A DNA stretch of 64,000 nt from Bhargavaea cecembensis (GTDB lineage: Bacteria; Bacillota; Bacilli; Bacillales_A; Planococcaceae): positions 1,876,753 to 1,940,752 of the forward strand of contig NZ_LN651373.1 of assembly GCF_000826125.2 (NCBI RefSeq). The letters are read 5' to 3'. Positions within the stretch are counted from its first letter, which is position 1. Each line of letters opens with the position of its first letter. Below the pieces are notes generated by a model. It had not been told where the DNA came from. It did no database searches and saw only the letters and a program-made list of their open reading frames with translations. Below are positions 27,715-36,058 of the stretch, in pieces. A program made the translations under genes and the position numbers.

Positions 27715-27771
27715 AGATGCTCACTCCCTTGTTGTCTCACTTCATTCCCTATGCCGGAATAATAAAAACCA

Positions 27772-27799
27772 AAAACCCGGAAAATATTTTCCGGGTTTT
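27772..27799 (-). terminator. Terminator of the TipA-like regulator gene
   Basis: Perfect palindrome of 14-bp arms (27772-27785 with 27786-27799), T-rich after it on the minus strand, 9 bases past the stop at 27808. Confidence 0.8.
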
Positions 27800-27807
27800 G
27801 GCTTCTT

Positions 27808-28554
27808 TTACGAGAGACGATCCGCACGGATTTCCATGGCGTCCGCCATGAACCGGGCGAATCCTTCGCCGTATCCGTCCATTGTTTCCGTGAATCGTTC
27901 GTCCTGGATATACAGTTGCCCGAGGCCCTTGAAGGCTTCCGGCGAATAAGTGTAGCCCATGCCGTTCAGCATGTCATGCCACTGCGCGACCGCCTGCTGG
28001 ACCTCTTCGGAATCCGGCGGAAGCTGCATCAGACTCGCGAGTTTCCGGAACTGGATATCCATTTCCCTTCCCAGTTCTTCCCGGCCGCCTTTACCGATTT
28101 TTTGAAGGTTTTCATTCTGACGGTCGACCGGCTCATCTCCCCATCTCTTTCTCGCTTCCTCTTCGTACGGATTTTTACTGAAATCAAATCCGTCAAACTT
28201 CTCCTGTTCATTCATCTTAATCTCTCCTTTTAGGCTTTGAATGGTCTTGTCGATTGTGCCGATCATCCGGCCGAGTCGTTCGCGTTTCTCGATCAGGGCT
28301 TTCTGCTGCAGCTCAAGTGCTTCCTTTCGGTCGAATGACGGACTATCGAGGATTTCCTTGATTTTCTCGAGCGGAAAACCGAGCTCCCTGAAAAACAGGA
28401 TCTGCTGGAGCCGGTCCAGATCCTCTTCCCCATACAGCCGGTAACCGGCCTCTGAAACAGCCGCCGGCACGAGCAGCCCGATCCGGTCATAATGATGCAG
28501 AGTGCGGACGCTGACGCCGGCAAGATCCGCGGCTTCTTTCACTTTCCTTGGCAC
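27808..28554 (-). CDS. TipA-like MerR-family regulator with TipAS ligand-binding domain
   Basis: 249 residues. Residues 1-70 are a MerR winged helix ([40 protein letters not shown]), then a coiled coil, then from about residue 115 a TipAS domain, the globin-like fold that binds thiopeptides or other drugs in Streptomyces TipA and Bacillus Mta. The start is GTG 28554, 6 bases after GGGGAGG. A second, well-placed ribosome site (28223-28230) precedes an in-frame ATG at 28215, which would yield the ligand-binding domain alone (135 residues). It is likely autoregulated by the operator at 28584-28614. Confidence 0.88.
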   Translation of the reverse strand: MPRKVKEAADLAGVSVRTLHHYDRIGLLVPAAVSEAGYRLYGEEDLDRLQQILFFRELGFPLEKIKEILDSPSFDRKEALELQQKALIEKRERLGRMIGTIDKTIQSLKGEIKMNEQEKFDGFDFSKNPYEEEARKRWGDEPVDRQNENLQKIGKGGREELGREMDIQFRKLASLMQLPPDSEEVQQAVAQWHDMLNGMGYTYSPEAFKGLGQLYIQDERFTETMDGYGEGFARFMADAMEIRADRLS

Positions 28555-28583
28555 GGAGCACCTCCCCTTTCCTTGATGAATCA

Positions 28584-28614
28584 AGCATATACCCTGACGC
28601 TGCGTCAGGGTCAA
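28584..28614 (-). promoter_or_regulatory. MerR-type promoter/operator with 19-bp spacer
   Basis: On the minus strand TTGACC (28609-28614) and TATGCT (28584-28589) are 19 bases apart, the long spacer typical of MerR-activated promoters. The spacer holds a perfect 9-bp dyad ACCCTGACG/CGTCAGGGT with 3 bases between (28591-28611). It points at the TipA-like gene, 30 bases upstream of its start. Confidence 0.8.
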
Positions 28615-28778
28615 CATGTATTAAATAAAACGCAGACATTGAGCAGTTTCCCGTCTGCGGCTTTAACCTTTCCCGTTCGGGTACAATACAAGTACGTCCT
28701 TCCTTTCGGCTGAAACCGGCGGAAACACAGCCGGCCGGTCGAAAAGGAAGGAACCACGAGGAGAGGACGGAGCCATTC

Positions 28779-30839
28779 ATGAAAGAACGCTACTCGAACG
28801 AATTCAACTGGCTGATCAAATCCAAGTCGCCTTATCTTCTTCAGCACGCCCGGAATCCGGTGAACTGGCTGGAATGGTCGACCGAGGCTTTTGAGCGGGC
28901 CCGCATCGAAAACAAACCGGTTTTCGTTTCGATCGGATACAGCACTTGCCACTGGTGCCATGTCATGGAGGGTGAATCGTTCGAAGACCCGGAAGTGGCC
29001 GCGGTGATCAACGAGTCGTTCATCCCCGTCAAAGTGGACCGGGAGGAACGGCCGGACATCGATGCGATTTACATGGATGCCTGCATGAAGCTGACCGGCC
29101 AGGGCGGCTGGCCGCTCAATGCGTTCCTAACTCCCGACCAGAAGCCGTTCTATGTCGGGACATATTTCCCGAAAGAGAGTGCGTATGGACGGCCGGGCAT
29201 GATGGACGTTCTCCCGCAGGTCCGCGATGTGTACCGGAACGAACCCGGACGGATCCGGGAGATCGGCGACCGCGTGAAGGAAGCGCTCGAAGTCCGGCCC
29301 GAAACTTCCGGAGGCGACGTACCGGTGACGGTTCTTCACCAGGGGTTCGGCCAGCTCGCCCGGCTGTTTGACGGCGTCCACGGAGGGTTCGGCGGAGCAC
29401 CGAAATTCCCTTCTCCCCATCAGCTGCTTTATCTGTTCCACTACAGCAAATGGCACGGCGAGCCGAAAGCCTTCGAAATGGCTGACCGGACGCTCGATGC
29501 GATGGCGAGCGGCGGCATCTACGATCAGTTCGGATCCGGCTTTGCCCGCTATTCGGTGGATGAGTACTGGCTCGTCCCCCATTTTGAAAAGATGCTGTAT
29601 GACCAGGCGATGCTCATGATGGCGTATACCGAGGCGTGGCAGATGACGGGAGAACCCCGGTACGCCGGCATTGTCGCCGACCTCGCACAATTCATCCGCC
29701 GCGAGATGACGCACCCGGAAGGCGGTTTTTATTCGGCGATCGACGCGGACAGCGAAGGGGCGGAAGGGACATATTATTTGTGGACGGACCAGGAGGTTCA
29801 CGAAGTGCTGGATGAACGGGACGCGGAGATCGTCTGTGCCGTCTACGACATCATGCCCGGCGGCAATTTTGAAGGAAAAAGCATCCCGAACATGGTCGGC
29901 CTCGACCTGTCGGATGTCACCGAGGAGTTCGGCATCAGCGACGATGAAGTGGAGCGCATCCTTTCGGAGTCGATCCCGAAGCTACTGGGGGCGAGGGAGT
30001 CCCGGGTCTACCCGCATCTCGACGACAAGATCCTCACTTCATGGAACGGACTGATGATCGCGGCGCTCGCGAAGGCGGGGGCGGCATTCGAAGACGATGA
30101 AATGATCCGGATGGCCGTCGAGGCCGAACAGTTCATCGAAGAGCATCTGTGGAACGGCCACCTCCTCTTCGCCAGGTGGCGCGACGGAGAGCCGAAGTAC
30201 CACGCATACCTCGACGACTATGCCTATCTCATCTGGGGGCTGATCGAACTTCATCAGGCCGCCGGCGAAGACAAGTTTATCGGGCACGCCGTCCGGCTGG
30301 CGGAGCTGCTTGAAGAGCGATTCACGGACGGTGAAGGCGGCTTCTATTTCACCGACAAGGAAGGCGAAACCCTTCTCGTCCGTGAAAAGGACATTCTGGA
30401 CGGCGCCCTCCCTTCCGGAAACGGCGTGGCGGCCATACAGCTGTGGCGGCTCGGCAAACTGACGGCGGACGAGCGCTGGATCCGCCGTTCCGAATCGATC
30501 ATCCGGGAATTTTCAGGCGAAGCCGGACAATACCCGAACGGCACGCTCACGCTTTTGATGGCCAGGATGGCTTTCGAAGCCGGCGGACGCGAGATCGTCG
30601 TCACCGGCAGCAGTCCGGAAGATCGCACTGATCTGCTCGATCAGCTCCGGTCGGCGTTCCTGCCGTTCGATGTCTGGGCCGAAGGGACGACCGAAAACCG
30701 TGAAGGACCGCTGTCCGCCCTGCTTGAAGGAAAGACGGACAGCGAACAGCCCGTATCGGTGTACATCTGTGAAAACCATGCATGCCATGCACCCGTGACC
30801 GGCATCGAAGCCGCGGAAGAAGCACTCGGACTCGATTGA
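28779..30839 (+). CDS. yyaL: Thioredoxin-domain protein of the YyaL/SPATA20 family
   Basis: 686 residues. The N-terminal domain (about 1-170) is thioredoxin-like, with a CHWC motif ([15 protein letters not shown], near residue 50). The remainder is an (alpha/alpha)6 barrel as in cellobiose epimerase-like folds ([38 protein letters not shown]). The biochemical role of this widespread family is not settled. The phosphodiesterase gene follows after 26 bases and is probably co-transcribed. Confidence 0.87.
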   Translation: MKERYSNEFNWLIKSKSPYLLQHARNPVNWLEWSTEAFERARIENKPVFVSIGYSTCHWCHVMEGESFEDPEVAAVINESFIPVKVDREERPDIDAIYMDACMKLTGQGGWPLNAFLTPDQKPFYVGTYFPKESAYGRPGMMDVLPQVRDVYRNEPGRIREIGDRVKEALEVRPETSGGDVPVTVLHQGFGQLARLFDGVHGGFGGAPKFPSPHQLLYLFHYSKWHGEPKAFEMADRTLDAMASGGIYDQFGSGFARYSVDEYWLVPHFEKMLYDQAMLMMAYTEAWQMTGEPRYAGIVADLAQFIRREMTHPEGGFYSAIDADSEGAEGTYYLWTDQEVHEVLDERDAEIVCAVYDIMPGGNFEGKSIPNMVGLDLSDVTEEFGISDDEVERILSESIPKLLGARESRVYPHLDDKILTSWNGLMIAALAKAGAAFEDDEMIRMAVEAEQFIEEHLWNGHLLFARWRDGEPKYHAYLDDYAYLIWGLIELHQAAGEDKFIGHAVRLAELLEERFTDGEGGFYFTDKEGETLLVREKDILDGALPSGNGVAAIQLWRLGKLTADERWIRRSESIIREFSGEAGQYPNGTLTLLMARMAFEAGGREIVVTGSSPEDRTDLLDQLRSAFLPFDVWAEGTTENREGPLSALLEGKTDSEQPVSVYICENHACHAPVTGIEAAEEALGLD

Positions 30840-30865
30840 ACCGGACTGTCGAAAGGAGGGATTCC

Positions 30866-31366
30866 GTGAAGATCATCCTGATCAGCGACACTCATATGCC
30901 CCGGATGGCGAAACGGATTCCGCCCCGGCTTGCCGAGGAGTTGGAGACTTCCGACTTCATCCTCCATGCGGGCGACTGGCAGACGCTCGATTTGGCGGAC
31001 GAGCTTTCCCGGTATGCACCGGTGGATGGCGTCGCCGGCAACACAGACCCGCCGGAAATCGAAAAGCAGTTCGGCCGGAAGAAGCTCTTGACGCTTGATG
31101 GCCTCCGGATCGGCATCGTCCACGGGGACGGAACGGGCGGAACGACACCCGGACGCGCACTGGATGCTTTCAAGGATGAACGGCCCGACCTCATCCTGTT
31201 CGGCCATTCCCATATCCCGTTCATGGAAGAACGGGACGGCATCCTCCTGTTCAATCCCGGCTCTCCGACGGACAAGCGGAGGCAGCCGCAGTTTTCTTTC
31301 GGTGTCCTGGAAACCGGCGACGGAGATCCGCGGCCCCGGCATGTCTTCTACGACAGCAAACGATAA
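30866..31366 (+). CDS. YfcE/MJ0936-type metallophosphoesterase
   Basis: A 166-residue calcineurin-fold enzyme with all metal motifs: ISDTHMP (D-x-H), LHAGDWQT (GDxx), GNTDPPEI (GN-D variant), GIVHGDG (HG) and FGHSHIPF (GHTH type). Family members hydrolyse phosphodiesters in vitro; the physiological substrate is unknown. The start is GTG 30866, 5 bases after GAAAGGAGGG. It follows yyaL closely and ends at the hairpin 31379-31415. Confidence 0.88.
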   Translation: MKIILISDTHMPRMAKRIPPRLAEELETSDFILHAGDWQTLDLADELSRYAPVDGVAGNTDPPEIEKQFGRKKLLTLDGLRIGIVHGDGTGGTTPGRALDAFKDERPDLILFGHSHIPFMEERDGILLFNPGSPTDKRRQPQFSFGVLETGDGDPRPRHVFYDSKR

Positions 31367-31378
31367 TCAGGCACATAG

Positions 31379-31415
31379 AAAAACCGGCAGGGAGACGGCT
31401 TCCCTGCCGGTTTTT
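31379..31415 (+). terminator. Terminator of the yyaL-phosphodiesterase unit
   Basis: A 15-bp stem (31379-31393 with 31401-31415) with a T-run; can also serve the convergent phosphatase gene. Confidence 0.85.
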
Positions 31416-31442
31416 TCGTGTCGGATTTCCGACTGGGTATCT

Positions 31443-31479
31443 TTAGCCGCGAGCGGGCGGCTTTAGACCGCGAGCGGGT
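31443..31479. repeat. Two-copy 21-bp repeat with core CCGCGAGCGGG
   Basis: TTTAG-CCGCGAGCGGG occurs twice, cores at 31447 and 31468, exactly 21 bases apart, just past the stop of the phosphatase gene. Each core can fold into a small hairpin. Confidence 0.6.
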
Positions 31480-31480
31480 C

Positions 31481-32068
31481 TCAGCCCTGTTTCTGCAGAT
31501 GCTTTGCGCAATTATAAAGCGTGCACAGGTTCCGGTCTTCATGCAGTTCGACGACGGTCACGGACGTATTGAGGATCCGCTCCGTGTATTGCCGCTCCGG
31601 CGTGAGGGCGCGAAGCATACGGGCGATGAATCCGCCGTGGGTGATGATGAGCACCCGGTCTTCCGGACGCTTCCGGATGTCTTCCAGAAAAGCCATCCCA
31701 CGGGCGACCATCGCCTCGTCCGTCTCCATGCCGTATTCTGCGGAGCGGGCCCTCCAGCCGGCGCCCCACATTCGGACGCGCTCCTCTTCCGTCGTGCCTT
31801 CCACCTGACCGCCGCTCACTTCCTTCAGCCGGTCGTCGAAAAGCAGGCGGATATCCGGAATCTTTTCATGGATGATCTCCGCTGTCTGTCGTGTCCGCAT
31901 CAACGGACTCGAATACATGATCTCCCATCCTTCTTCCGCTAGCCGCACGGCTGCCCGGCGTGCTTCCGCCACTCCTTCCTCGTCGAGCGGAATGTCCGTT
32001 CCTCCCTGCCATCTTCGCTCTTTATTCCATTCGGTGATCCCGTGTCGGACAAAACCGATTTCTTTCAT
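31481..32068 (-). CDS. Histidine phosphatase family protein (phosphoglycerate mutase-like)
   Basis: 195 residues with the RHG catalytic motif near the N-terminus (GFVRHGITEWN, His at about 9), the second-site EEGWEIMYSSPLMRTRQTAE, and the C-terminal catalytic His in VLIITHGGFIARML. This is the broad-specificity branch related to PhoE/CobC, not glycolytic mutase. The substrate is unknown. GGAGGGAAC upstream supports the start at 32068. Single-gene unit. Confidence 0.85.
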   Translation of the reverse strand: MKEIGFVRHGITEWNKERRWQGGTDIPLDEEGVAEARRAAVRLAEEGWEIMYSSPLMRTRQTAEIIHEKIPDIRLLFDDRLKEVSGGQVEGTTEEERVRMWGAGWRARSAEYGMETDEAMVARGMAFLEDIRKRPEDRVLIITHGGFIARMLRALTPERQYTERILNTSVTVVELHEDRNLCTLYNCAKHLQKQG

Positions 32069-32162
32069 GTTGTTCCCTCCAACCGTTCTGTTTCTTTCGG
32101 GCCTAGTGAGTAGTTTTCGGGGTATCGGCCTGTTTTACCTTCTTTCCCCGCTCCCGGAAGCA

Positions 32163-32191
32163 TGAAAAAAGGGCTGCGATTGCAGCCCCTT
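32163..32191 (-). terminator. Terminator of the EEP-family gene
   Basis: Stem GGGCTGC/GCAGCCC with flanking A and T tracts; on the minus strand a TTTTTT run follows the stem. It lies 17 bases past the stop at 32208. Confidence 0.75.
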
Positions 32192-32207
32192 CCCTATTTC
32201 AATCCTA

Positions 32208-33071
32208 TCATCTGGCTTCTTCCGACTGGTCGTTCCTTAAAGTCGACAGCACCGACAGATCGGCCATGATCGGCAAATGATCGGATACCGCCGTGTCGAT
32301 TACATCCGCCCTGCGGACCGTCTGCGACAAGTCGGCAAATATGTAATCGATCTTGGCACACGGCTCTGTCCGTCTCCCGCTCTCCAGTTCAATCGAGCGT
32401 GCCGGAAACGTCGGCACCAGGCCCAGTTCGGATTTGCGGAACACGTCGTTGAATCGCTCGTCCATCGCGGCGATCGACGGATGTGCCGGCTCCGCGTTGA
32501 AGTCGCCCGTCACGATCGTCGGGAACGGCGACTTTCCGGTCAGCTTCAAGAGGCGGCTGACGCCAAGGCGCAATGCCTGGTCGCTCAGGCTCATATGGGT
32601 GCTGAAAAAGTTGAGGTAGGTGCTGCCAAGATCGATGAATGTTTCAAGAATGCCTCTCGGTTCCGGATCTTCCCCGTTTTCCCCGGCGGGTGTGAGCGGG
32701 TGGTTCACCGCATACTTGACCGGGAAGCGGCTGAGCACGGCATTGCCGTATTTTCTGTGCGGCTTGCCCGGTTCCAGCGGCGGCTGAATCACATTCGCGC
32801 CAAATCCGTATTGCATGCCGAGCATTTCCGCCAACAGGGCTGCCTGGTCCGCAAAGCCGCTCCGGGCGGAAAAATGGCGATCCACTTCCTGCAAACCGAT
32901 GATGTCCGCGCCGGATGCACGGATGACCTCGGCCGTTCTGCGGAGATCGACGTGCCCGTCCATCCCCATTCCGTGGGCCATATTAAACGACATCACGCGG
33001 ATCGTGTTCATTCCCTGGTTTTTATCTGTCGGGTGTTGCCGGCCGGGCCAGCCGGCTGTGTCGCCAATCAT
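32208..33071 (-). CDS. Endonuclease/exonuclease/phosphatase (EEP) family hydrolase
   Basis: 287 residues of the DNase I-like fold: VMSFNMAHG near the start, IIGLQEVDRHF with the metal-binding Glu, TIVTGDFNAEPAHPSI, KIDYIFADL and the catalytic AVSDHLPIMADL near the C-terminus. Family members act on phosphodiesters, lipids or nucleic acids, so the substrate is open. The start is set at 33071 because AAGGAGA lies 7 bases upstream; the conserved fold begins about 20 residues later. No signal peptide seen. Confidence 0.83.
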   Translation of the reverse strand: MIGDTAGWPGRQHPTDKNQGMNTIRVMSFNMAHGMGMDGHVDLRRTAEVIRASGADIIGLQEVDRHFSARSGFADQAALLAEMLGMQYGFGANVIQPPLEPGKPHRKYGNAVLSRFPVKYAVNHPLTPAGENGEDPEPRGILETFIDLGSTYLNFFSTHMSLSDQALRLGVSRLLKLTGKSPFPTIVTGDFNAEPAHPSIAAMDERFNDVFRKSELGLVPTFPARSIELESGRRTEPCAKIDYIFADLSQTVRRADVIDTAVSDHLPIMADLSVLSTLRNDQSEEAR

Positions 33072-33280
33072 CTTGATCTCTCCTTTTGGGTGATCACCGG
33101 TTGTCGATTCATCTTCATCCACACTATAACCGGCGAACATTTAGGAAGTGTAAGCCTAACGTTAAGGATTGTAAAGACGGCTGGCCCGCTGTCACCAATT
33201 CGTCAACTTCCTTGCAATTCCGAATCGAATAAAGCTTGTTTTCAAAGCGGATACTAAGAGCGTAAAAGGAGGTCATTCGT

Positions 33281-33580
33281 CTGGACAAAGCATGGCTTCA
33301 CCCTGCGATCCTGTTGTTATTATTGTCTTTTGCGGATGCATTATTCACGTCGCTCGGACTACGGGCAGGCATCATTGAAGAAGCCAATCCCCTCATGGCC
33401 GGACTTTACGGATTCTCCCCGGCGGCTTTCCTGTTCATCAAAATTGCGCTGCCCGTTCTACTGGTCGCCATGATCGGGAAAGTCCGGTCCTCCGCAACTG
33501 TCCGCTTCCTGCTGGCGGCCGCCCTCTGTGCCTACAGTTCCGTTCTTCTATTACATGCTGTCTGGATCGTTTCCATGTAA
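33281..33580 (+). CDS. DUF5658-like small membrane protein, probable CTG start
   Basis: 99 residues with about three hydrophobic segments (AILLLLLSFADALFTSLGL, FLFIKIALPVLLVAMIG and FLLAAALCAYSSVLLLHAVW). The motif GIIEEANPLMAGLYG after the first segment is typical of DUF5658 proteins, whose role is unknown. AAAGGAGG at 33264-33272 lies 8 bases before an in-frame CTG (33281). The only in-frame ATG or TTG codons are farther inside the first membrane segment and have no ribosome site. Confidence 0.7.
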   Translation: MDKAWLHPAILLLLLSFADALFTSLGLRAGIIEEANPLMAGLYGFSPAAFLFIKIALPVLLVAMIGKVRSSATVRFLLAAALCAYSSVLLLHAVWIVSM

Positions 33581-33581
33581 T

Positions 33582-35810
33582 TCATTCCCCCAGAAGATCT
33601 TTAAAATTTCCGATCAGATGGAGCTCGTGCATCGGACGTGTCATCGCCACGTACAGCAGCTTGCGGTCGATCTCCGATCCGCCGAACGAATAGTCGAATG
33701 CCGCGATGAGGACAGCGTCAAACTCGAGTCCTTTGGCCAGATGCCCGGGCACGACAAGCAGGCCGTCCTGTTCGGGATCCGACTCCCCGTCGAGCAGGCG
33801 CACGGCAGGATCCAGTTCGCGGAGCGACAGCTGCATGGCGGCGGCTTCTTTCGACGTTTTCGTGATCAAGGCGACAGACCGGTGTCCGCGCTCCCTGGTC
33901 TCCCCCGCGATCCGGAGAACCTGGCCGGGGTCGAACACATCCCCGGGATGGATTTCCGGTTCGCGCCCGTGCCGGACGACCGGTTCGACGAGCGGCAGGT
34001 CTTCGTCCAGCTTCGCAAGCATCCGGTTCGCCGCATTCATGATTTCGACCGTCGTCCGGTAGCTTTTCTGCAAGGTCCTGAACGCGGCGCGCGGAAAGAG
34101 TCCGAGGACGGTCTCCCATCCGGTCACGGACCGGTAGGAATGAATGCCCTGCGCCAGGTCCCCGACAATCGTGAACATATCCGTGCCGAGCCCTTCCCGG
34201 AGCGCCGCAAACTGAAAGGCACCGTAGTCTTGCGCCTCATCGATGAACACCGCACGCATTTTCCATGCCTCGTCCACGCCGATGAGCTTTGAATGAAGCC
34301 AGTACAGCGCCGCCAGATCCTCGATTTCCCACCGCTCCCGGACATGCGCTTCCCTGAACCGGTTCCGCTCCGTTTCCGTCCACCCCCGCGCAACCCGGGC
34401 CATCGTTTCCGGGTCCGTCAGCCACAATCTGTACCGCTTTTTTACGTCAAACCGCTTGAATCGCTTCATATAGGCGGCGACGGTCTTTTTCCCTTCCGCC
34501 CGGATCGCCGGAAGCCGCGCGTCCCGTTCGTCGATGAGCCGGGTTGTTTTCGTCTTGCGCAGTTCCTCGTCGCGGATTCCGAACAGCGCCTTGTCAAGTG
34601 CCTGTTCATACCGCCCGGTCAGCGAAGTGAGGATTTCCTTCAGTTTGCGCCTCACTTCAGTCTTGAGGATCGTCCGGATCCGGTCGAGCCGCTTCTGGAG
34701 CGGCAAATAAGCGAATTCCTTCATGAACAAACGCTGCAGGCGTTCTTTCCGGATGATCCGGTATTTCTCGATATACACGTCGTCAAAGAGCTCCGCCGTT
34801 TCCCGCTCGATCATCCGGACGAGCCGGTTCATCAGGTCCCGGTACTCGAGGGAGCCCTTCAGCCGGGAGATCGAAATCGCCTCATCGCTCCCCGTTCGGT
34901 GTTCGGCGAGAATCGCCAGTTTTTCATCGGGATCGGCCAGTTTCAGCTTCAGCCCCGTTGCCGCGAGCACATACTCCGGGAAAGTCGTCTGCTTGATCCA
35001 TCCCACCCCGAGCTCAGGCAGCACATCCGCAATATAGCCGATGAACAGCCGGCTCGGCGCCAGGATCATCAGCTTTTCCGCGGGGAAATCAGCCCCGAGT
35101 GTATAAAGGAAATAAGAGATTCTGTGGAGTGCAATCGTCGTCTTGCCGCTCCCCGCGGCCCCCTGGACGATGACCGGCCGCTTGAGATTGGCCCGGATGA
35201 TCTCGTTCTGCTCCTGCTGGATCGTCGAGACGATCTCGGTGAGCCGGACATCCGCCTTGCCGGCGAGCGCCTCCTGAAGCAGTTCGTCGTTCGTCGTCAA
35301 ATCGATGTCCCGGATATCCCGGAGCTCCCCCTGCTCGATCTTGTATTGCCGCTTGGCAAACAGATATCCTTCGTTTTCCTCTCCGTTCACCTCATAGGAA
35401 ACATCCCCGAGCCGTCCGTCATAATAAACGTTGGCAACCGGAGACCGCCAGTCCACGATGATCGGATCCTGCGTCTCCCGGTGGAACAGCGACGTCTTCC
35501 CGATATACAGCAGCTCCGACGGCTCCCCTTCTTTTCTGAAATGAATCCGTGCAAAGTATGGACTTTGCCGTATTGCCTCCAGCCCTTCCTTCTGTGAAGC
35601 GGCCATTTCGAAAAACCGGGCATTCGTCAGGATGTTGATATAGCTCTGACTGGAATCCAGATGCTCCGCGTCTCCGATCGCCTGGCGGATGTTCTCCCTG
35701 GATATTTCTGCTTCCCGTTCCGTCTCGCCGAGCAGCTTCTCCATATACTCCTTCGTATAGTCGAGCCGTTCCGCCTCCGACTCATAGTCCGGATGATCCT
35801 TCGCAGACAT
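33582..35810 (-). CDS. helD: RNA polymerase-recycling ATPase HelD
   Basis: 742 residues. HelD pries stalled core RNA polymerase off DNA and frees it for reuse. The coiled-coil N-terminus (ERLDYTKEYMEKLLGETERE) is the arm that enters the secondary channel. Walker A is VQGAAGSGKTTIALHRISYF, followed by UvrD/Rep-like motifs FIDEAQDYGAFQF, RTLQKSYRTTVEI and VTRPMHELHLIG-type motif VI (AMTRPMHELH). GAAGGAGGGG 7 bases before ATG 35810 decides the start. Its stop is 1 base from that of the convergent membrane-protein gene. Confidence 0.93.
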   Translation of the reverse strand: MSAKDHPDYESEAERLDYTKEYMEKLLGETEREAEISRENIRQAIGDAEHLDSSQSYINILTNARFFEMAASQKEGLEAIRQSPYFARIHFRKEGEPSELLYIGKTSLFHRETQDPIIVDWRSPVANVYYDGRLGDVSYEVNGEENEGYLFAKRQYKIEQGELRDIRDIDLTTNDELLQEALAGKADVRLTEIVSTIQQEQNEIIRANLKRPVIVQGAAGSGKTTIALHRISYFLYTLGADFPAEKLMILAPSRLFIGYIADVLPELGVGWIKQTTFPEYVLAATGLKLKLADPDEKLAILAEHRTGSDEAISISRLKGSLEYRDLMNRLVRMIERETAELFDDVYIEKYRIIRKERLQRLFMKEFAYLPLQKRLDRIRTILKTEVRRKLKEILTSLTGRYEQALDKALFGIRDEELRKTKTTRLIDERDARLPAIRAEGKKTVAAYMKRFKRFDVKKRYRLWLTDPETMARVARGWTETERNRFREAHVRERWEIEDLAALYWLHSKLIGVDEAWKMRAVFIDEAQDYGAFQFAALREGLGTDMFTIVGDLAQGIHSYRSVTGWETVLGLFPRAAFRTLQKSYRTTVEIMNAANRMLAKLDEDLPLVEPVVRHGREPEIHPGDVFDPGQVLRIAGETRERGHRSVALITKTSKEAAAMQLSLRELDPAVRLLDGESDPEQDGLLVVPGHLAKGLEFDAVLIAAFDYSFGGSEIDRKLLYVAMTRPMHELHLIGNFKDLLGE

Positions 35811-35909
35811 GCCTATCCCCTCCTTCGGCTGATGCGAACCTAAATAGATAAGCATTGTACCACTTGGAAACGGCCCCTTCAACGGCCAGCACATGTTCCG
35901 CGCACTAAA

Positions 35910-35943
35910 AAGCAGGCGGAGAAATCACCTTCTCCGCCTGCTT
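35910..35943 (-). terminator. Terminator of the ba3 oxidase operon
   Basis: A 13-bp stem (35910-35922 with 35931-35943) with 8-nt loop; TTTTTAG follows on the minus strand. Confidence 0.85.
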
Positions 35944-35962
35944 CGCAAATAATCTCATGATA

Positions 35963-36046
35963 CTATTTCTTCTCTGAACCGACTTCCATGGCGATTACCA
36001 TGATAATGATCATGACGATCATGAATGCCACAAGCATCAGGAACAT
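35963..36046 (-). CDS. 27-residue single-span peptide ending the ba3 oxidase operon
   Basis: Reads MFLMLVAFMIVMIIIMVIAM then EVGSEKK and stop: one hydrophobic span and a charged tail. AAGGAGA lies 8 bases before the ATG, and the gene starts 12 bases after the subunit I stop. The good ribosome site, the tight spacing and a terminator right after it suggest a genuine very small oxidase subunit or assembly peptide. I know no named homologue. Confidence 0.7.
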   Translation of the reverse strand: MFLMLVAFMIVMIIIMVIAMEVGSEKK

Positions 36047-36058
36047 GTGCTCATCTCC

